Shown here piece after piece: positions 52,410-57,098 of a stretch of DNA of 57,098 nucleotides (its first letter is position 1; each line of letters opens with the position of its first letter). The position numbers and the translations under genes were made by a program. The stretch is from contig LNFE01000191.1 in the NCBI GenBank assembly GCA_001464575.1, positions 1-57,098 on the forward strand, written 5' to 3'. The notes beneath the pieces were generated by a model. The model saw only the letters and a list, made by a program, of their open reading frames with translations. It searched no databases and was not told where the DNA came from. Origin of the DNA: Acidobacteria bacterium Ga0077553. GTDB taxonomy: Bacteria; Acidobacteriota; Terriglobia; Bryobacterales; Bryobacteraceae.

Positions 52410-53318
52410 ATGCAATGTTGGCGCTACCTGGCATTTGGTAAGACCCTTCAGTCTGACGCTCCAATACCAGAGTGTCCTCCGATCCAAGGGGATGACTCGT
52501 GTGTTCAGATCACTTGGAGTCGGAATCCCCCATCCGGTTCCGGTGCTCTTTTGCAATACGAAAGTTGGATGACCAGGTCACGCCAAGGCGAGAGCTACGT
52601 TCTCACCTATTCGGATGTCGGCTCCTTCACGATAGCGCCTAACGGCGATCAAATCACATGCCAACCTCATCCGGGTGTACCCGATAAAACTGTTCGCCAG
52701 ATCCTTCTCGACCAAGTCCTCCCGCTCATTCTCAGTCGCCAAGGCGCTTACGTCTTTCACGGCAGCGCCGTCGCCCTTCCTTCGGGTGCCGCAGTGTTTC
52801 TCGGCAAGTCCGGCCAAGGCAAATCTACCCTGGCGGGCTTTCTCGCTCGCGAACAGTTTCCCCTCCTTGCGGACGATTGCATTGTGCTGACCCCCCAAAA
52901 TGGCCGACTCTTTGTCCAACCGGCCTACCCCGGCGTCCGCCTTTGGGGCGACTCCCTGCAGTGCCTCGGTGCCACGGAAAACGACCACCCCCTTGTCAGA
53001 GAAGGCCGGACCAAACGTCGCCTCACCACTCCGCAGTTTGCGCACGAACCGGTCCCCCTGCGCCGCTTCTACTTCCTCACCGGCGCTTCTACCCCGGACG
53101 TCGAGATTGGAAAGCTCGAAGGAGCCGGCATAGTCCGCCAGATGCTCGAGTCGCAGTTCGTCCTCGACCCGTTCGATGAGCGGGAACTAAAAACTAGCTT
53201 CGCTGGCGCCACCGCAGTAGCCCGCACCGGACTCTGTTACCATCTCTCGATCCCGCGCGACTTCAGCCGCCTCGCTGAAAGTGCCGGGCGCATTCTGCAA
53301 CACGCCGCCACTCCCTAG
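52410..53318 (+). CDS. HPr-kinase-like protein of lasso-type clusters
   Basis: A 302-aa protein with the HprK C-terminal fold: FHGSAV (H117), P-loop G132-K-S-G-Q-G-K-S139 and LLADD (D155-D156). Related proteins (PadeK, ThcoK) phosphorylate the C-terminal Ser of lasso precursors. Here the precursor ends in Phe; the available Ser/Thr in the core are S40, S42 and T43. The N-terminal half begins RYLAFGKTLQSDAPIPE, as in those kinases. I prefer ATG 52410 over GTG 52395. It lies 37 bp after the precursor. Confidence 0.8.
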   Translation: MQCWRYLAFGKTLQSDAPIPECPPIQGDDSCVQITWSRNPPSGSGALLQYESWMTRSRQGESYVLTYSDVGSFTIAPNGDQITCQPHPGVPDKTVRQILLDQVLPLILSRQGAYVFHGSAVALPSGAAVFLGKSGQGKSTLAGFLAREQFPLLADDCIVLTPQNGRLFVQPAYPGVRLWGDSLQCLGATENDHPLVREGRTKRRLTTPQFAHEPVPLRRFYFLTGASTPDVEIGKLEGAGIVRQMLESQFVLDPFDERELKTSFAGATAVARTGLCYHLSIPRDFSRLAESAGRILQHAATP

Positions 53319-53327
53319 GAACCGCAC

Positions 53328-53609
53328 ATGGAATTCGATCCCACCCGAACCTGGGTCGCCTCCTCCCGTCTCGCTGCCAGCGAAATCGGCAATGAATCAG
53401 TCGTCCTCAACCTCGCCGACGGCAAATACTACGGCCTGAACGACATGGCCAACCGCGTCTGGCGCGAACTCCAACAACCGCGCTCCATCGATCAAATCGC
53501 CGCCGCCCTCACCGCCGAATATGAAGTTGCCGAGGACCAAGCCCGCCGCGACGTCACTCAACTCTTGTCCGAGTTGCATGCTCTGCAGCTGATCGTGGCT
53601 GTTCCATGA
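53328..53609 (+). CDS. PqqD-like RiPP recognition element (lasso B1 type)
   Basis: A 93-aa stand-alone RRE. The pattern SVVLNLADGKYYGLNDMANRVWREL, then IDQIAAALTAEYEV and QLLSELHALQLI, is typical. It should bind the precursor leader and present it to the B2 peptidase. It lies 9 bp after the kinase and overlaps B2 by 4 bp (ATGA). No radical SAM partner is nearby, which argues for the lasso B1 role rather than PqqD. Confidence 0.88.
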   Translation: MEFDPTRTWVASSRLAASEIGNESVVLNLADGKYYGLNDMANRVWRELQQPRSIDQIAAALTAEYEVAEDQARRDVTQLLSELHALQLIVAVP

Positions 53610-53983
53610 TCTCCAGCCTCCGGCTCCTGTCCCGCGCTCTTGTCGTCTGCCTCGCCTACCGGGCCCGGCTGTGGCTCCGGCCTCTCCAAACCTTGAACCT
53701 CGCCCAGCCTACGGTCCGCCCCCGCCCCACTCCCAGTGCTACTGCCCAGGAGATCTCGCGCGCCGTCTCTCGCGCTGCTCGTCTCCTCCCCGGCACCCAC
53801 TGCCTCCCCCAAGCTCTCGCCGTCCGCGCCCTGATGGCCTACGCAGGCCGCCAAGGCGAACTCCATATCGGCGTCTCCCTTGCCGACGGCTTCGCCGCGC
53901 ATGCCTGGGTCACCGAAAACGGCCAGACAGTCCACGGCCAGCATCAGGTCGAATATACGGCCCTCACCCCCTACCGTCGATGA
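53606..53983 (+). CDS. Transglutaminase-like leader peptidase (lasso B2 type)
   Basis: A 125-aa protein with catalytic Cys66 (THCLPQALAVRALM) and His99 (AAHAWVTENG). The third triad residue is not obvious (E104 or N105 region). This family removes the leader in lasso biosynthesis with B1. An N-terminal hydrophobic/basic segment (1-40) is typical. Coupled on both sides by 4-bp overlaps. Slightly short for the family. Confidence 0.87.
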   Translation: MISSLRLLSRALVVCLAYRARLWLRPLQTLNLAQPTVRPRPTPSATAQEISRAVSRAARLLPGTHCLPQALAVRALMAYAGRQGELHIGVSLADGFAAHAWVTENGQTVHGQHQVEYTALTPYRR

Positions 53984-55647
53984 AAGACGCCGTTCTCCAC
54001 TTTCGGCACCTCTTTCAGCGCTCCCCCGCCACCTTTGCCGCCGTAGCCGCCGGAGCCATTGTTCAACTCGCCTTCACCGTCGCCGCGCTTTCCCTCTTCC
54101 GCCTCCTCTTCGACAACTACGTCAGCCAAGGCCAGGCCGCGACCGCCGCCTGGACCGCCTTGGGTATCGTTTCGCTCCAAATCCTTTCCAGTCTCGTCGG
54201 CCTCGGCGTCCGCCGCATCACCTTCCGCGCCATTCGTACCGTCATCGCCGAATACCGTACCCATCTCGTTCACCGCCTACTTCTCCTCCCCCGCGCCGCT
54301 ACCACCGGCCTCAACCGCAGCGATATCCACCAACGGCTGGTCCGGGATACCGAAACAGTCGGTGCCATGACCAGCGCAGTCTTGAACACCTGGGTTGCCG
54401 GCGTGCCCGTCGCCCTGCTCCTGGTCGCCGGGCTGACCTGGGAAGACTGGCGCTTTCTTGCCGTTCTCATCGTGCTTGCCCCGGTCGTCCTCTTCGTCGA
54501 GTGGCGTTGGCGGCCCCCGGTGCGCGAAGAGTACGGCCACCATCAGGAAGCCGTTCAACAGTTCAGCCGCGGCGCCCTCTTCCTCGCCGATCATCTGGAC
54601 CTGATCCGGCTGCAGACCGCGCAGGACGTCGAGCGGCGCCGGCAGCTCCACCTCATCGATACCGTCGCCCAAACGAACTTCCGCCTCGGCATGCGCATTG
54701 CGTGGGCCGATTGGGGCCACAGCGCCGGCGGCCTTCTCATCGCCGGCTCCGTCCTCGCCCTCGGCGCCGGCTTGGCCGCCCAGGGGGCCATCTCCCTTGG
54801 CACGCTTCTCAAAATCTACTTCGCCATGGCCCTCCTCCAAGCTCGCATCCAAGGCCTGATGGCTACCTATCCCACGCTCCACGCGGGCGTTCGCGCTCTT
54901 GCCGGTATTGAATCGCTTCACGGCCCCGTTACTCCCGAACCGTATAGCGGCTCCCAGGTGATCCCCTTCACCGGCCGCGTCGCTCTGGACAATGTCCATT
55001 TCGGTTACCCCGGCAAACCGGTCCTCGCGGGTGTCTCGCTCACCGTCGAACCCGGGACCATCACCGTTCTCATGGGCCCCAACGGCGCGGGCAAAACCAC
55101 CTTGCTCCATCTCCTCTGCGGCTTGTACCTGCCCCAGTCCGGCCGCCTGCTCGCCGATGGCCTCCCCTATTCCCAACTCTCCATTGCGGCCCTTCGCTCC
55201 GGCATCGCCGTCGTACCGCAAACGCCGGTCGTTTTCCGCGGCACCATTCTCGAAAACATCATCTACGGCCAGCCCGTCGCCGACGAAGCCGCCGCCCGCG
55301 AGGCCGCCGTGTTGGCGAAAGCTGACTCCTTCATCAGGGAACTCCCGGGCGGCTACCACGCCACCGTTGACGACCGGGGCGACACCCTCTCCGGCGGACA
55401 GCGCCAGAAACTCTCGCTGGCCCGCGCGCTCTACCGTCAGCCCCGGCTCCTCATCCTCGACGAACCCACCAACCATCTCGACCTCGAATCCGTCCGCGAA
55501 CTCGCGGATAGTCTCCGACGCCTGCCCGGCGCTCCCGCTATTCTCGTCATCACCCACGACGAAGCCTTCGCGGCCTGCGGCGACCTCGTTCATCGGCTCG
55601 CCCCGGTCACCGCACTCGAGGAGGCGCCCACCCATGGCTACGCCTGA
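53980..55647 (+). CDS. ABC exporter of the RiPP operon (lasso D type)
   Basis: A 555-aa fused permease/ATPase. Six-helix domain about 10-300; ATPase about 320-550 with Walker A GPNGAGKTT (366-374), LSGGQ (470-474), Walker B D494-E495 and VITHDEA. The likely cargo is the mature RiPP, also giving self-protection. ATG 53980 overlaps the B2 stop by 4 bp; the frame's upstream part is a shadow of B2. Confidence 0.88.
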   Translation: MKDAVLHFRHLFQRSPATFAAVAAGAIVQLAFTVAALSLFRLLFDNYVSQGQAATAAWTALGIVSLQILSSLVGLGVRRITFRAIRTVIAEYRTHLVHRLLLLPRAATTGLNRSDIHQRLVRDTETVGAMTSAVLNTWVAGVPVALLLVAGLTWEDWRFLAVLIVLAPVVLFVEWRWRPPVREEYGHHQEAVQQFSRGALFLADHLDLIRLQTAQDVERRRQLHLIDTVAQTNFRLGMRIAWADWGHSAGGLLIAGSVLALGAGLAAQGAISLGTLLKIYFAMALLQARIQGLMATYPTLHAGVRALAGIESLHGPVTPEPYSGSQVIPFTGRVALDNVHFGYPGKPVLAGVSLTVEPGTITVLMGPNGAGKTTLLHLLCGLYLPQSGRLLADGLPYSQLSIAALRSGIAVVPQTPVVFRGTILENIIYGQPVADEAAAREAAVLAKADSFIRELPGGYHATVDDRGDTLSGGQRQKLSLARALYRQPRLLILDEPTNHLDLESVRELADSLRRLPGAPAILVITHDEAFAACGDLVHRLAPVTALEEAPTHGYA

Positions 55648-56774
55648 ACAGACCCTCTGCCGCCTTCTCCTCGACCCCACGCCGAACGCCGGCGACGCCC
55701 TCCCCTGGTCCGCCGTCGTGAAGGTCGCCATCCGCTGGTCGGTGGGCTCGTTCCTCCTCGCCCGCCTCGATAGCTACGGTAGCCAGGTGCCGGCGGAGGC
55801 CCGGACTCTCCTCATCGACCACCACCGCCAGAGTTTCAGCCGCACCGCCCTGCTGGCCGCCCACGGTGCCCGTCTCTGCCACGAACTGGAGGCGCAGGGT
55901 GATGGCCCAACTCTACGCCGGGCCGCAGGAACGTTACACGCGCGATATCGACCTCCTTGTCGAAGAGGAGCATCTGAGTCGCGCCGTTGCCGCTCTCTGC
56001 GCCGCGGGATTCGCGGTCGACCACAAAGGAGACCTTGCCACCTATCGCCAGCAACTCCACGAACTCGATGGCTTCGTTGGCAACCATTCCGTAAACCTCC
56101 GCCATCCTGCCGTGGGCGAAGTCGATCTCCATTGGCGCTTCGGCCAGAACCCCGTTGCCGAACTCGAACCCGCTCGTATCTTCGCCCGTGCTGAGTGGCG
56201 CGAACTCCTCGGTTATCGGATCCGCGTCATCGGCCCATGGGACGGCCTCGTCCTCTCTGCCCATCATGCCGTCCGCGAAAACTTTAATCCCGCCACCATG
56301 CTCCGCGACGTTCTCGATACGCAACGCTGGCTCCAGCGGCTCGAAGCGCTGGGCAACGCCGCCGCCGTTCTCTCCCACGTTGAGCGCTGCCGGATGGCCG
56401 CGCCCGTCGGCGCCATGGCCGCTCTGTTGGGTCACCGCGGGTTTCTCGAACCCCTGGGCCAAACTGCAGCCAGCCGGGATCTCGCCTTTCTGTTCCGGAT
56501 GCAGCTTGACGGCACCTCCATCAATCGCGATGTCCAACGCCTCTCTGATCCCCGCGAATGGACAAAGATTTGGCGCTATGGCCTTGGCGGCGTCGCCGGT
56601 TACCAACGGCTCATGAACGTGCACGCCCCCGGCCAACGCGTTCCGTGGGCCGAACGGCTGGGCCGCCTTTCGCGCATTCTCGCCGGCCTTAGCCCCACCA
56701 ACTGGCAGCGCTGGCGCGCCCTCCGTACCATCGTTCGGGTAAAGACCAACTACCAGGACGCGCCGAAACCGTAA
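55634..56774 (+). pseudogene. Nucleotidyltransferase-family protein of the RiPP operon, frame-broken
   Basis: The start ATG 55634 (MATPEQTLCRLLLDP) overlaps the ABC stop by 14 bp. The frame is normal to LCHELEAQG (about 55901). The reading then continues in another frame from VMAQLYAGPQERYTRDIDLLVEE to the stop at 56774. The piece missing is the usual IPxLxxKGP segment just before the catalytic D-I-D; the shift requires loss of 3n+2 nt, probably 26. The downstream ORF alone can be started at 55866 or 55902 but lacks the N-terminal domain. Family members occur in some kinase-type lasso clusters, where the role is a nucleotide transfer or unknown. Confidence 0.82.
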
Positions 56775-56777
56775 CGG

Positions 56778-57098
56778 CTACCGGTAGCTCAGCGCCACCG
56801 GCGCTTGCCCCTCCACGCACTGGTACGTCCGCCCCGTAGCCAACTCCTTGAACTCATCCACCCGTCCGCTCGGCCACCGCACCACTACCCGTTTCACCGC
56901 CGTCTGCAGCCCCACCCCAAACGTCACCGCCAACTCCGACGACGACAAATAGCTTGACCCGCTCCGCACCCGCCGCATCTGCCATCCCCCCGCGTCCTCC
57001 AACTGCACCACTGCCCCAATCGCGTCCCGGTTCGACTTCCGCCCTTCGAGGCGGAACCGGATCGACTTATGCCCGTTTCCCACATCGTTCCGGTACAG
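56778..57098 (-). CDS. ASPIC/UnbV-domain protein, C-terminal part (FG-GAP type)
   Basis: The frame is open to the window edge. The visible 106 residues are LYRNDVGNGHKSIRFRLEG, SNRDAIGAVVQL, GSSYLSSSE, VRWPSGRVDEF, the typical ASPIC/UnbV domain found at the end of secreted FG-GAP proteins. The N-terminal propeller lies beyond the edge. It converges with the RiPP operon with 3 bp between. Confidence 0.88.
   Translation of the reverse strand: MYRNDVGNGHKSIRFRLEGRKSNRDAIGAVVQLEDAGGWQMRRVRSGSSYLSSSELAVTFGVGLQTAVKRVVVRWPSGRVDEFKELATGRTYQCVEGQAPVALSYR

Overview
GC-rich bacterial chromosome segment, most likely from an Acidobacteriota of the Bryobacterales/Solibacter type. This is inferred from two very large Oar-like TonB-dependent receptors with N-terminal carboxypeptidase-regulatory-like domains, FG-GAP and ASPIC/UnbV proteins, a secreted sulfatase, a CBM9-like protein and many small secreted enzymes. 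No species can be named from the sequence alone.

Layout. (1) 1-4.3 kb: the end of an unknown gene, an Old Yellow Enzyme homologue with altered active-site residues, a periplasmic parvulin and an MsbA-like ABC exporter. (2) 4.3-5.05 kb: a gene-free array of about 147-bp repeats. (3) 5.05-10.3 kb: a minus-strand operon of U32 protein, Nudix, FG-GAP protein, DJ-1/PfpI and a lipase-like hydrolase. (4) 10.4-11.7 kb: tRNA-Glu(CTC), a small unknown gene and a DUF72 gene. (5) 11.9-25.9 kb: a long minus-strand run. Read in transcription order it is ssb, two DUF669-like proteins (one with an SSB-type acidic tip), a frame-broken isocitrate dehydrogenase, purE, purK, larC, metG, tatD, a polyprenyl synthase, rhodanese, sulfatase, an unknown membrane protein, and an Rrf2 regulator with cysK behind a clear palindromic operator. 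(6) 26.1-30.9 kb, plus strand: secreted protein, exported SAM methyltransferase, PfkB kinase, broken rhomboid, glutaredoxin-like and radical SAM genes. (7) 30.9-41.2 kb: MFS transporter, CutA, FtsB, a tandem pair of phosphohexomutases, CBM9-like protein, esterase, DegT aminotransferase, methyltransferase, MBL hydrolase and YgfZ. (8) 41.1-45.3 kb: PHP, cysC, cysH (APS-reductase type), a serine hydrolase and a divergent nucleoside hydrolase. (9) 45.4-52.0 kb: two convergent TonB-dependent receptors sharing a 15-bp-stem terminator. (10) 52.1-56.8 kb: a compact RiPP operon. (11) The start of an ASPIC/UnbV gene at the right edge.

The most interesting part is 52,091-56,774. A near-consensus sigma-70-type promoter drives a 62-aa precursor, an HPr-kinase-like protein, a PqqD-like leader-binding protein (B1), a transglutaminase-like leader peptidase (B2), an ABC exporter and a nucleotidyltransferase. 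This is the gene set of a kinase-type lasso peptide cluster, but there is no asparagine-synthetase-like lasso cyclase. The precursor has a leader matching lasso spacing, but its Pro/Gly-rich core has no Asp/Glu at ring position 7, 8 or 9. The missing cyclase and the missing ring acceptor agree with each other and suggest an undescribed lasso-derived, non-lasso RiPP.

Three otherwise normal genes (isocitrate dehydrogenase, rhomboid, the RiPP nucleotidyltransferase) each carry one small out-of-frame deletion within conserved sequence. This may be real decay or an assembly problem and should be checked on reads.
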